Positions 6,454 to 13,538 of a DNA stretch of 27,587 nt are shown here, piece by piece (the first letter of the stretch is position 1; every line of letters starts with the position of its first letter). The notes under the pieces are model-generated. The model did not search any database. It had not been told where the DNA came from and saw nothing but the letters and a program-made list of their open reading frames with translations. The DNA comes from Bacteroidales bacterium UBA5226 (GTDB lineage: Bacteria; Bacteroidota; Bacteroidia; Bacteroidales; UBA932): NCBI GenBank assembly GCA_002409325.1, contig DHUU01000015.1, positions 7,192 through 34,778 on the forward strand, given 5' to 3'. Position numbers and translations under genes: made by a program.

Positions 6454-7374
6454 TTATTTATTCAGGCAGAAGGTTGTATCCCCTTTCAGCAGGTATCCTG
6501 CAATTTGTCGGGCGGCAGCCAGCCCTGCATTGATGTTGGCTTCCTGAGTTTCTGCCCCCATCTTTTTTGTGGTGGCAAAAACGCGGGTGTCAAATTGTGC
6601 CTTTAGGGCATCCATATTGCCGGGGGCCACATCTGTCGCATATTTCAGGTCTGTGCGTTGGGCCATGATGGCTTCCAGTTCCGGCTCATTGATCACTTCC
6701 TTGCGGGCCGTGTTTATGAGGCAGGCCCCTTTGGGCATGAGCGAAAGCAGGGCCTGACCAATGGATCCTCTTGTTTCGTTGTTGGCCGGGATGTGCAGCG
6801 ACAGGTAATCGGAACGCCGGTAGAGGTCTTCAAGGGTGCCGGCCACATGGATCCCTTCTGATTGCATTACCGAAGCCGGGATAAACGGATCGTAAGCATA
6901 GATTTCCATTCCAAAGCCCTTGGCCAGTCCGGCTACAAGGCGGCCTACATTCCCGTAGGCGTGAACGCCCAGTGTCTTGCCTCTTAATTCTGTACCTGTT
7001 CCAGGCTGGAATTGGTTACGGGCCATAAAAATCATCATGCCAATGGCCAGCTCGGCCACGGCATTTGAGTTTTGTCCGGGGGTGTTCATGGCCACAACCT
7101 GTCTTTCACTGCAGGCTGCCAGGTCAAGGTTATCGTAACCGGCACCGGCACGTACCACAATCCTGAGCCGGGGAGCGGCCTGGATAACTTCGCGGGTCAC
7201 TTTGTCTGAACGCACGATCAGGGCGTCTGCATCGGCCACGGCAGCCAGAAGTTCTTCCTTCTGTGTATATTTTTCCAACAGGGCCAGGGTCATTCCTGCC
7301 TGTTCCACAATGGTGCGGATGCCGTCAACGGCTTTCTTTGCAAATGGCTTTTCAGTAGCTACCAGTACTTTCAT
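6454..7374 (-). CDS. serA: D-3-phosphoglycerate dehydrogenase, short form (306 aa)
   Basis: Catalyses the first step of serine biosynthesis, oxidising 3-phosphoglycerate to 3-phosphohydroxypyruvate with NAD. The D-isomer hydroxyacid dehydrogenase architecture is present: substrate-side VVRAGAGYDN at 73-82, nucleotide-binding GVHAYGNVG at 136-144, Asp162 after the second Rossmann strand (YAYDPF), and catalytic Arg224 in NTARKEVI. The usual catalytic histidine of the TPHxG motif is replaced by Lys271 in TTKKMGAET. This fits the lysine-type (IIIK) short dehydrogenases described from Entamoeba. There is no ACT or ASB regulatory domain, so serine feedback through ACT is not expected. The gene lies 6 bases after serC and 28 before the DUF1015 gene, clearly one operon. 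No serB is in the window. Confidence 0.95.
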   Translation of the reverse strand: MKVLVATEKPFAKKAVDGIRTIVEQAGMTLALLEKYTQKEELLAAVADADALIVRSDKVTREVIQAAPRLRIVVRAGAGYDNLDLAACSERQVVAMNTPGQNSNAVAELAIGMMIFMARNQFQPGTGTELRGKTLGVHAYGNVGRLVAGLAKGFGMEIYAYDPFIPASVMQSEGIHVAGTLEDLYRRSDYLSLHIPANNETRGSIGQALLSLMPKGACLINTARKEVINEPELEAIMAQRTDLKYATDVAPGNMDALKAQFDTRVFATTKKMGAETQEANINAGLAAARQIAGYLLKGDTTFCLNK

Positions 7375-7380
7375 ATCGTT

Positions 7381-8454
7381 TTATTTATGGATTTTTTCAA
7401 ATTCACGCATACAATCAACCAAAGCCTGAACGCTTTCTTTTGGGCAGGCATTGTATACAGAAGCCCGGAAACCGCCTACAGAACGGTGGCCTTTAATACC
7501 TACCATGCCACGGGATTTTGCAAAATCAAGGAATTCAGCTTCAAGGGATTCACGCCCCTGTGCCATGACAAAACAAATGTTCATCAGGGAGCGGTCTTCT
7601 TTTGCGGCCGTGCCTCTGAAAAGGGGATTGCGGTCAATCTCGGCGTAAAGTAACTCTGCCTTTTCGCGGTTGATTTTATGAATAGCTGTCAGACCACCCA
7701 GTTTCTTGAGCCATTTGAGTGTCTGGGTCATGATAAAGATCGGGAATACAGGAGGGGTGTTGTACATGGATTCCCCTTCAATGTGGATCCTGTAATCCAG
7801 CATGGAGGGAATATGGCGGGAAACCTTCCCCAGGATGTCCTTGCGGATGATGACAAAGGTTACTCCCGCAGGACCTACGTTCTTCTGGGCACCCCCGTAG
7901 ATCATGGCATATTTTGACACATCCACCGGACGGCTCATGATATCTGAAGACATATCGGCTACCAGCAGAACGGGGCTATCCATGTCTGTGTGGATTTCTG
8001 TTCCGTAGATGGTGTTGTTGGTGGTGATGTGGAAATAATCGGCGTCGGCGGGAATGGTATATTTTTTGGGAACATAATTATAGGTGCTTTCGGCCGAGGA
8101 AGCCACGATGACTATTTCCCCAAAAGCTTTTGCCTCTTTGAGGGCTTTCTTGGCCCAGACGCCCGTATCAAGATAAGCAGCCTTTTTTTCCAGCAGGTTC
8201 ATGGGGACCATGCAGAATTGCAGGCTGGCTCCGCCTCCCAGGAAAAGGATTTCGTAATTGTCCGGAATCTGCAGCAATTCTTTCCATAAAGTGCGGCATT
8301 CATTCATGACCGCTTCCCAATCCTTGGAACGGTGAGAAATTTCAATAACAGACATTCCTGTATTGTTAAAATCCTGGAGGGCCTCTATTCCGGCCTTAAC
8401 TGCTTCTTTGGGCAGGACACAGGGGCCTGCGTTAAAATTGTAAGTGGTTTTCAT
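7381..8454 (-). CDS. serC: Phosphoserine aminotransferase (357 aa)
   Basis: PLP enzyme converting 3-phosphohydroxypyruvate and glutamate to O-phosphoserine and 2-oxoglutarate; in many bacteria it also serves vitamin B6 synthesis. The N-terminus FNAGPCVLP, the GGGASLQF loop at 73-80, Asp167 in VADMSSD (pyridine nitrogen contact) and the PLP-binding Lys191 in YGGAQKNVGPAG are all present, and the length is typical. It is the first gene of serC-serA-DUF1015-ATPase on the minus strand, with a -7 box 36 bases upstream. The ATG at 8452-8454 is fixed by the conserved N-terminus. Confidence 0.97.
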   Translation of the reverse strand: MKTTYNFNAGPCVLPKEAVKAGIEALQDFNNTGMSVIEISHRSKDWEAVMNECRTLWKELLQIPDNYEILFLGGGASLQFCMVPMNLLEKKAAYLDTGVWAKKALKEAKAFGEIVIVASSAESTYNYVPKKYTIPADADYFHITTNNTIYGTEIHTDMDSPVLLVADMSSDIMSRPVDVSKYAMIYGGAQKNVGPAGVTFVIIRKDILGKVSRHIPSMLDYRIHIEGESMYNTPPVFPIFIMTQTLKWLKKLGGLTAIHKINREKAELLYAEIDRNPLFRGTAAKEDRSLMNICFVMAQGRESLEAEFLDFAKSRGMVGIKGHRSVGGFRASVYNACPKESVQALVDCMREFEKIHK

Positions 8455-8490
8455 ATTGAATGTGGTTTAGTAACAAATGATATGTGTATG

Positions 8491-8498
8491 CAAATATA
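8491..8498 (-). promoter_or_regulatory. -7 box of the serine operon promoter
   Basis: Read on the minus strand this is TATATTTG, a full match to TAnnTTTG, 36 bases upstream of serC. A TTTG lies 17 bases further upstream (8516-8519), slightly closer than the usual 19-21. It separates the serine operon from the pyr genes. Confidence 0.5.
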
Positions 8499-8521
8499 AA
8501 GTAAATATATACAACCAAAAA

Positions 8522-8992
8522 TTAATTGCCGCTGATGATTTGTAAGTTCTGCTGTGTGGTTTCCTTTTCACAGTAATGACAGCTCAGGACAATCCCGTTG
8601 GGGCTCATACTGGTGGTAAAACGAGTTTTCACCGGTTCATGGTTGGTGATGCACCGGGGATTCAGACACCTTACCAGGCCGCGGATCTCGGGGGGTATAA
8701 CAACACGTCTTTTTTCCACGACTACGTAGTCCTTAATGATATTGAGCACGGCATCGGGTGCGACCAGGGCAATGCGGTTGACATCGTCTTCTTCAAAGAA
8801 CTTGTCTGTTATCTTGATGATGGCTTTTGTTCCCAACACCTTGCTCTCCAGGTTAGTCCCGAAGGTCATTTGAAACCCCCCCCTTGAAAGTCCCAGAATT
8901 TCAATGACATGAAACAGTTCACCAGAAGGGATCCGGTCTATGACAGTACCGTTCTTTATGGCGCTTACCTTAAGTTTTTTCTTTGTTTCCAT
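8522..8992 (-). CDS. pyrI: Aspartate carbamoyltransferase regulatory chain (156 aa)
   Basis: Allosteric subunit of aspartate transcarbamylase that binds nucleotides and links catalytic trimers. The N-terminal allosteric domain (KKKLKVSAIKNGTVIDRI) is followed by a zinc domain with Cys109, Cys114, Cys138 and Cys141 (CLNPRC and CHYC), all four ligands present. Length matches the family (about 153). It lies 10 bases downstream of pyrB and is surely co-transcribed. A run of eight G on the coding strand (8876-8883) encodes part of Arg38-Gly39-Gly40. Confidence 0.97.
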   Translation of the reverse strand: METKKKLKVSAIKNGTVIDRIPSGELFHVIEILGLSRGGFQMTFGTNLESKVLGTKAIIKITDKFFEEDDVNRIALVAPDAVLNIIKDYVVVEKRRVVIPPEIRGLVRCLNPRCITNHEPVKTRFTTSMSPNGIVLSCHYCEKETTQQNLQIISGN

Positions 8993-9002
8993 GGTTGTGG
9001 CG

Positions 9003-9902
9003 TTATTGGTTCATCAGATAAGTGAAGATCCCCATGCGGGTGTATACCCCGTTGCGGGCTTGTTCAAAATAGTAGGCTTCGGGGCGGTCGTCCACGTTGG
9101 TGGCTATTTCCTTAACCCTGGGCAGGGGGTGCAGGATACGCAGGTTGGGCCTGGTGTGGGTAAGCATAGAGGCGTCCAGGGTCATCAGGTTCTTAACCCG
9201 TTCGTACTCCATGGGATCCTGGAAACGTTCCTGCTGGATCCTTGTCATGTACAGAATGTCTGTATCCCGGATCTGTCCCTCCAGGGTGTGGTGCTCGGTA
9301 TAGGATATGTTTCTTGAGTCCAGGAAATGCTTGTATTCCTGCGGAATAGCCAGATCGGGGCAGGATACAAAATTGAAACGGGGATTGAAATGACTCATGG
9401 CCTGGAGCAGGGAGTGAACGGTCCTGCCATACTTCAGGTCGCCCACCATGGTGATGGACATATTCTCCAGCGTTCCCTGGGTTTTCCGTATGGAATACAT
9501 ATCCAGCAACGTTTGCGTGGGGTGCTGATTGGCCCCGTCTCCGGCGTTGATCACCGGGCACCCGGCAATTTCTGAAGCGTATCGGGCAGCTCCGTCCAGG
9601 TGGTGACGGATCACAATCATATCGGCATAGTTGGAAACCATTTTGAGGGTGTCTTTCAGGCTTTCCCCCTTGGCAATACTGGTAGCAGCAAGCGAAGCAA
9701 AACCTATGACTCGTGCCCCAAGCCGGCTGGCCGCTGTTTCAAAACTCAGCCGGGTGCGTGTGGAAGGTTCAAAAAAGATGCACGCGATGACCTTGTCGGT
9801 AAAAATCGGACAGTTGGGCTCTGCCTCGTATTTTGTTGCCAGGTCAAGCACATGCAACATTTCTTCTTTATTAAAGTCGTTGATTGAAATGAGCGATTTC
9901 AT
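9003..9902 (-). CDS. pyrB: Aspartate carbamoyltransferase catalytic chain (299 aa)
   Basis: Condenses carbamoyl phosphate with aspartate, the committed step of pyrimidine synthesis. The carbamoyl-phosphate loop PSTRTRLSFE (46-55), the lid segment SIAKGES with Lys78, the HPTQ motif at 127-130, and ILHPLPR near the C-terminus are all intact. With PyrI it would form the c6r6 holoenzyme. It starts 25 bases after the yigZ-like gene, so yigZ-pyrB-pyrI probably share a transcript; I see no pyrimidine attenuator in the short gap. Confidence 0.97.
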   Translation of the reverse strand: MKSLISINDFNKEEMLHVLDLATKYEAEPNCPIFTDKVIACIFFEPSTRTRLSFETAASRLGARVIGFASLAATSIAKGESLKDTLKMVSNYADMIVIRHHLDGAARYASEIAGCPVINAGDGANQHPTQTLLDMYSIRKTQGTLENMSITMVGDLKYGRTVHSLLQAMSHFNPRFNFVSCPDLAIPQEYKHFLDSRNISYTEHHTLEGQIRDTDILYMTRIQQERFQDPMEYERVKNLMTLDASMLTHTRPNLRILHPLPRVKEIATNVDDRPEAYYFEQARNGVYTRMGIFTYLMNQ

Positions 9903-9927
9903 ATCTGAAAAAATTACTGTTTTATGT

Positions 9928-10512
9928 TCATTCCAGGGCCGACAAAAGTGCTTGTTTGTCCTGGGGAGCTACCTTAACCACCAGACGGCAGGGAAGCAGA
10001 CCCTCCCCGAATGTCTGTTCAATTAGGGTGGCCTGCGTATCGTGCACTGCTTTCATGACCTTGTCCGTCTGGCCGTAGCTGAATTGCAGTTCCACTGTTT
10101 CCAGGACCCTTTTTTCCACCACGACAGCATGGGCAAGGGCATCCCTTGCTGCAGCCCGGTATGCGTTGATAAGCCCCCCCGTCCCCAGTTTGATGCCTCC
10201 GAAATAACGTACTACAACCATTAGCACATCGGATAGTTCAAAAGAAACCAGTTGTCCCAGGATGGGTTTGCCGGCCGTAGAGGAAGGTTCCCCGTTGTCG
10301 TTTGCCCTCCAGGGTTCACCGTTCGGTCCCAGGCGATAAGCATAGCAGATGTGGCGGGCATCAAAAAACTTTTTTTTCATGAGCCCCAGTCGGAGCCGGA
10401 TCTCTTCTTCTGTTGTAACGGGAAAACCAAAGGAAAGAAAGCGGCTGCCCTTTTCCTTGTAAAGGCCTTCACAGGGCGCTTCCAGGGTTTTGTATGGTTG
10501 GCCGGAAGACAT
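9928..10512 (-). CDS. yigZ: YigZ/IMPACT family protein (194 aa)
   Basis: UPF0029/IMPACT-family protein. The N-terminal domain shows the conserved motifs DARHICYAY (about 51-59), NDNGEPSSTAG (71-81) and VRYFGGIKLGTGGLINAY (101-118), followed by a ferredoxin-like C-terminal half (YigZ_C). Relatives in eukaryotes modulate Gcn2; the bacterial role is unsettled, with ribosome- or RNA-related ideas proposed. It is the first gene of the yigZ-pyrB-pyrI run and is divergent from the acyl-CoA reductase across 51 bases. I could not identify its -7 box. Confidence 0.92.
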   Translation of the reverse strand: MSSGQPYKTLEAPCEGLYKEKGSRFLSFGFPVTTEEEIRLRLGLMKKKFFDARHICYAYRLGPNGEPWRANDNGEPSSTAGKPILGQLVSFELSDVLMVVVRYFGGIKLGTGGLINAYRAAARDALAHAVVVEKRVLETVELQFSYGQTDKVMKAVHDTQATLIEQTFGEGLLPCRLVVKVAPQDKQALLSALE

Positions 10513-10521
10513 CGTGCGAAA

Positions 10522-10538
10522 ATACGTCTTTTACGTAT
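10522..10538. repeat. 17-base inverted repeat overlapping a -7 box (operator-like)
   Basis: ATACGT (10522-10527) and ACGTAT (10533-10538) form perfect 6-base arms around CTTTT. The right arm overlaps the -7 box TATCTTTG at 10536-10543, within the 51-base divergent gap between yigZ and the acyl-CoA reductase. Position and symmetry suggest a dimeric regulator site; its binder is unknown. Confidence 0.4.
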
Positions 10539-10543
10539 CTTTG
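10536..10543 (+). promoter_or_regulatory. -7 box of the acyl-CoA reductase-miaA transcript
   Basis: TATCTTTG matches TAnnTTTG and ends 20 bases before the ATG at 10564. It also supports that ATG over in-frame upstream starts, which would lie inside the divergent yigZ gene. No clear -33 element is seen. Confidence 0.55.
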
Positions 10544-10563
10544 CAAAATTGAGCCTCATATTT

Positions 10564-11595
10564 ATGGGATTTGCCTTCAAATTCACCGAACAAGCCGCTA
10601 CCGCCCTTAAAGGATGTGATTCTGCTTTCATAACCAAGGCAGTAGAAGGGAATCCATGGTTCATACCGGAATTTGTCCGCCACCGTCTTGATACGCTCAG
10701 GGACAGTCTGGAAAAAGAAACAGGCATTTTAGGCAGATTGCTGGATATGGAAATACCAGAGCATGCCCCGCGAATGATCTCCATAGTGGCAGCCGGGAAC
10801 ATTCCCCTGGTCTGCTGGCATGATTTTGTATGCGCCCTGGCCTATGCCGCAGCCCATCCTCGGGACGTGGTACTGGAAGTAAAATTATCTTCACGGGATC
10901 AGGTGTTGCTGCCCGCCATTGTGGAGCGTCTGGGCCTCATGAAAGATTCCTGCCTGGCCGGAGTCCTGGTGCGCTTTGTGAAACAGGTGGATCCCGGAAC
11001 ACAGGCCATATTATTCACAGGCGGGTCACAGGCCTCGTTGTTCTATCGCCGGCAGTTTCCCGCGACCCCCATGCTGCTTCGCACCAGCAGGAGCTCTGTG
11101 GCCCTTCTCAATGGAAGCGAAACGCCATCCCAGCTCGATGGCCTTGCGCAGGATTGTTTTCTTTATTTTGGACTGGGTTGCCGCAATGTATCGCTTATGC
11201 TGGTGCCCCGGTCCTATAATTTCCATACTTTTATTACACAGGCAGCATCTGTTTTCAGGACCCTGCTGCAAAACCATTCGGGTTACCGGAACGCCTTACG
11301 TCACGCCAGGGCCTGTTTTATGATGACAGAGGCCGGCACTCCGCAGGGGGGTGCTCTTCCGGATTTCTTTATACTAAAGGAAAGCGATCAATTGAATCCA
11401 CCCATGGCCGTGCTACACTACCTTAAGTACCAGGACCTAGACGGAGCTGTACGTTTTATTGAGCAAAACAAAGATTACATCCAGTGCGTGTCGGGAACTC
11501 CGGGCACTCCGCTTGGGCAAACGCAACACCCTTTGTTCACAGATTATGCCGATGGATTAAACACGTTGGAATGGCTACAAAAATTATCATCCTGA
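10564..11595 (+). CDS. LuxC-like acyl-CoA reductase (343 aa)
   Basis: Resembles the LuxC/acyl-CoA reductase family, aldehyde-dehydrogenase-fold enzymes that reduce acyl-thioesters to aldehydes with NADPH. Seen: VAAGNIPLVCW at 75-85 (matching the conserved GNIP segment), TGG at 152-154 in the nucleotide site, and the probable nucleophile Cys206 in FGLGCRNVS. The reading frame is open further upstream, but the ATG at 10564 is chosen because it follows a -7 box and gives a normal family length. There is no LuxD or LuxE partner nearby; the downstream gene is miaA, whose start overlaps this gene by 25 bases. The physiological substrate is unknown; fatty aldehyde formation for lipids is one possibility. 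Confidence 0.75.
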   Translation: MGFAFKFTEQAATALKGCDSAFITKAVEGNPWFIPEFVRHRLDTLRDSLEKETGILGRLLDMEIPEHAPRMISIVAAGNIPLVCWHDFVCALAYAAAHPRDVVLEVKLSSRDQVLLPAIVERLGLMKDSCLAGVLVRFVKQVDPGTQAILFTGGSQASLFYRRQFPATPMLLRTSRSSVALLNGSETPSQLDGLAQDCFLYFGLGCRNVSLMLVPRSYNFHTFITQAASVFRTLLQNHSGYRNALRHARACFMMTEAGTPQGGALPDFFILKESDQLNPPMAVLHYLKYQDLDGAVRFIEQNKDYIQCVSGTPGTPLGQTQHPLFTDYADGLNTLEWLQKLSS

Positions 11596-12452
11596 CAGGG
11601 CCCACCGGTGTGGGAAAAACGGAGCAGGGTCTGGCCATTGCCCGTTTATTGAAAACCCCTGTGATCAGTTGTGACAGCCGTCAGATTTACAGGGAACTGT
11701 GCATTGGGGTAGCACGTCCGTCGCCGGAAGAACTGGCCCGGGCAGAACATTATTTCATAGCCACCCATTCCATACACCAGCCCTATTCGGCAGGAGATTA
11801 CGAAAGGGAAGCCTGGGACCTGATCATGAGTCTGGCTCCGTCTCACGATTATTTGCTGATGGTGGGCGGTTCCGGCTTGTATATAGATGCTTTCATCAGC
11901 GGCATTGACCAGATGCCGCCTGCGGATCCCGTGCTGCGAAAAGAACTGATGGTCCTGGCAGAAGAACCGGAAGGCCTGGAAGAACTCCGGTCCAGGCTCA
12001 GGACGCTGGATCCGGTTACCTATGCCCGTATTGATCTGGCCAATCCGCGCCGCGTTATGAGGGCAATAGAGGTGTGCCTGCTTTCCGGGAAACCCTATCA
12101 TTCTTTTTTAAGGCACACCCCTAAAAACCGGCCTTTTGAAATAGAAGTGCTCCTGATGGATAAACCACGCCGGGAACTTTACCAACGCATTGACAGGCGG
12201 GTGGACCGCATGATGGAAGAAGGCCTGATGGAGGAAGCGCGCAGGCTGTATCCATATAAAAAACTCCCTGCACTCCGGACAGTCGGGTACAGGGAGCTTT
12301 TCGATTATTTTGAAGGGAAATACCCTTTAGAGGAAGCGGTCAGGCTGATTGCCCGCAACACCCGCAGGTATGCAAAGCGTCAGCTGACTTACTGGAGAAA
12401 TGTGCCTAGAAAGGAAGATCATCCGCTCCTTCGTCCTGATCCGGAATTGTAA
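11571..12452 (+). CDS. miaA: tRNA dimethylallyltransferase (293 aa)
   Basis: Adds a dimethylallyl group to A37 of tRNAs reading codons that start with U. The P-loop GPTGVGKT is at 10-17, the conserved CDSRQIY with catalytic Asp35 follows, then GGSGLYIDAFISG around residue 100 and the tRNA-binding tail LIARNTRRYAKRQLTYWR near the C-terminus. The ATG at 11571 is chosen because it starts the canonical N-terminus ATKIIILTGPTG; it lies inside the end of the acyl-CoA reductase gene (25-base overlap), indicating translational coupling. The 3' end overlaps the convergent DUF3127 gene by 47 bases. Confidence 0.96.
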   Translation: MATKIIILTGPTGVGKTEQGLAIARLLKTPVISCDSRQIYRELCIGVARPSPEELARAEHYFIATHSIHQPYSAGDYEREAWDLIMSLAPSHDYLLMVGGSGLYIDAFISGIDQMPPADPVLRKELMVLAEEPEGLEELRSRLRTLDPVTYARIDLANPRRVMRAIEVCLLSGKPYHSFLRHTPKNRPFEIEVLLMDKPRRELYQRIDRRVDRMMEEGLMEEARRLYPYKKLPALRTVGYRELFDYFEGKYPLEEAVRLIARNTRRYAKRQLTYWRNVPRKEDHPLLRPDPEL

Positions 12453-12768
12453 GACTGGCAGGTACGGGAGCATCCTCTGGCACGGCCGTCCCGGCAGATT
12501 CCTTTTCAAGCCGCCAAGCGCGTACTTCTGTATACCAGCGCCCGTTGTATTCTCTAGACTCTATATTGACAGAAGCTTTCAGGGTATCGCCTTCCGAAAA
12601 TCCTTCCAGTTCCCGGACCTTTTCTTCTCCGAAAACCGACATACAGACTTTACGGGGGTAAGAAGATTCCCGGATTTCCAGGATAAATTCCTGTTTTACC
12701 CATTCGCCCCTTGCCCCGGACCCTTTGAATTGCGGAAGTTTCTCAATTAAAGTTCCCCGGATTTCCAC
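12406..12768 (-). CDS. DUF3127 protein with SSB-like C-terminal tail (120 aa)
   Basis: Small Bacteroidota protein of the DUF3127 family. Residues 1-90 have the alternating strand pattern of an OB fold (MEIRGTLIEKLPQF, KQEFILEI, RRWY-like NGRWYTEVRAW), followed by a flexible A/P-rich linker (92-109). The C-terminus is acidic and ends ADDLPF, closely resembling the tip of single-stranded DNA-binding proteins (DDDIPF in E. coli) that recruits repair and replication partners. A role in ssDNA or replisome binding is therefore a reasonable inference, not demonstrated. The gene follows the FKBP gene by 7 bases. Its last 15 codons, including the tail, are antisense to the end of miaA. It is too small and diverged to be the main SSB. 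Confidence 0.85.
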   Translation of the reverse strand: MEIRGTLIEKLPQFKGSGARGEWVKQEFILEIRESSYPRKVCMSVFGEEKVRELEGFSEGDTLKASVNIESREYNGRWYTEVRAWRLEKESAGTAVPEDAPVPASLTIPDQDEGADDLPF

Positions 12769-12775
12769 TCTATGC

Positions 12776-13483
12776 TCAGTTTACAGCAGGGAACACCTTG
12801 TTCATTTCCACTTCAAAAATCAGCGCACAGTTGGGACCAATGACGCCGCCGGCACCGTTGGAGCCGTATCCGAGTTCGGAAGGAACGTAGAGTATGATTT
12901 TGCCTCCTTCTCCAACGAGCTGCATACCTTCTGTCCAGGCAGGAATCACCCTGTCCAGCGGGAATTTGGCCATTTCGTTGCGGGAGTAGGAAGAGTCAAA
13001 TTCGGTGCCGTCTATCAGGGTACCCAGATAATGCACTTCCACCGTGTCGGTTGACTTGGGGCGGATTTCATTTCCTTCGCGGATGACCTTGTATTGCAGT
13101 CCGCTGGGCAAAACTACGATGCCCTCCTTGGTTTTGTTTTCTTCCAAAAACGTTTGTCCTTCTGTGAGGTTGCGCTCTCCTTCAACAACACTCTTTTTTT
13201 GCATATAAGCGGTAATGTCGTTGTTCCAGGTCATCATTTCTTCCTGGGTCGGATCTTCCTCCCGGGCCATCAGTTCCTTGTATGCCTTGATAAGCATATC
13301 GTTGTTCAAATCTCCGAAATTTGACTGTTTGACCATAGAGGCCAGAGAGTATCCGACCGAACGACTTACCGAATCAATAGCGCCTTTTGAAAAATCTGCA
13401 TTCCCTTTGGGTGCGCCGCTCTCGCAGGACACGGCCATCATTGCGCCCAGCAGGGCGATTGAAAAAATCTTTAAAGTTCTCAT
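12776..13483 (-). CDS. FKBP-type peptidyl-prolyl isomerase, lipoprotein (235 aa)
   Basis: Envelope protein-folding catalyst that isomerises X-Pro bonds. A lipoprotein signal peptide ends in the lipobox AVSC with Cys20 as the lipid-modified residue, so the protein should sit in the periplasm on a membrane. An FKBP_N dimerisation region (about 30-115) precedes the catalytic FKBP domain (about 125-232). The domain has VHYLGTLIDGTEFDSSY, Trp183 in PAWTEGMQL (the floor of the active site) and ALIFEVEM at the end. Length matches FkpA/Mip-like proteins. It is co-transcribed with the DUF3127 gene 7 bases downstream and has a -7 box 43 bases upstream. Confidence 0.95.
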   Translation of the reverse strand: MRTLKIFSIALLGAMMAVSCESGAPKGNADFSKGAIDSVSRSVGYSLASMVKQSNFGDLNNDMLIKAYKELMAREEDPTQEEMMTWNNDITAYMQKKSVVEGERNLTEGQTFLEENKTKEGIVVLPSGLQYKVIREGNEIRPKSTDTVEVHYLGTLIDGTEFDSSYSRNEMAKFPLDRVIPAWTEGMQLVGEGGKIILYVPSELGYGSNGAGGVIGPNCALIFEVEMNKVFPAVN

Positions 13484-13526
13484 GTTTATTATGGTTAAAA
13501 ATATAGTCTGACTGAATTGTAAACCA

Positions 13527-13534
13527 CAAATGTA
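13527..13534 (-). promoter_or_regulatory. -7 box of the FKBP-DUF3127 promoter
   Basis: Read on the minus strand this is TACATTTG, a full match to TAnnTTTG, 43 bases upstream of the FKBP start codon and just past the stop codon of the upstream agmatinase-family gene. No -33 TTTG is evident at the usual spacing. Confidence 0.5.
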
Positions 13535-13538
13535 CAGT

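Noticed and set aside
8455..8521. Riboswitch or attenuator between pyrI and serC
   Set aside because: The gap is 67 bases, A+T-rich, with no stable stem or T-tract; only a -7 box is supported.
10361..10380. A in-phase A-AAA-AAG slippery heptamer in yigZ (minus strand), the classic -1 frameshift site
   Set aside because: A -1 shift meets a stop two codons later, no downstream stem-loop was evident, and the full-length frame is the conserved one; codon usage for Lys-Lys-Lys explains it.
10252..10563. Upstream extension of the acyl-CoA reductase frame to a 447-residue product
   Set aside because: The extra stretch lies antisense within yigZ, shows no family similarity, and a -7 box sits just before the ATG at 10564.
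12776..13483. FKBP gene as trigger-factor-like or SlyD-type cytoplasmic isomerase
   Set aside because: A clear lipobox and FKBP_N region place it with envelope FkpA/Mip-type proteins.
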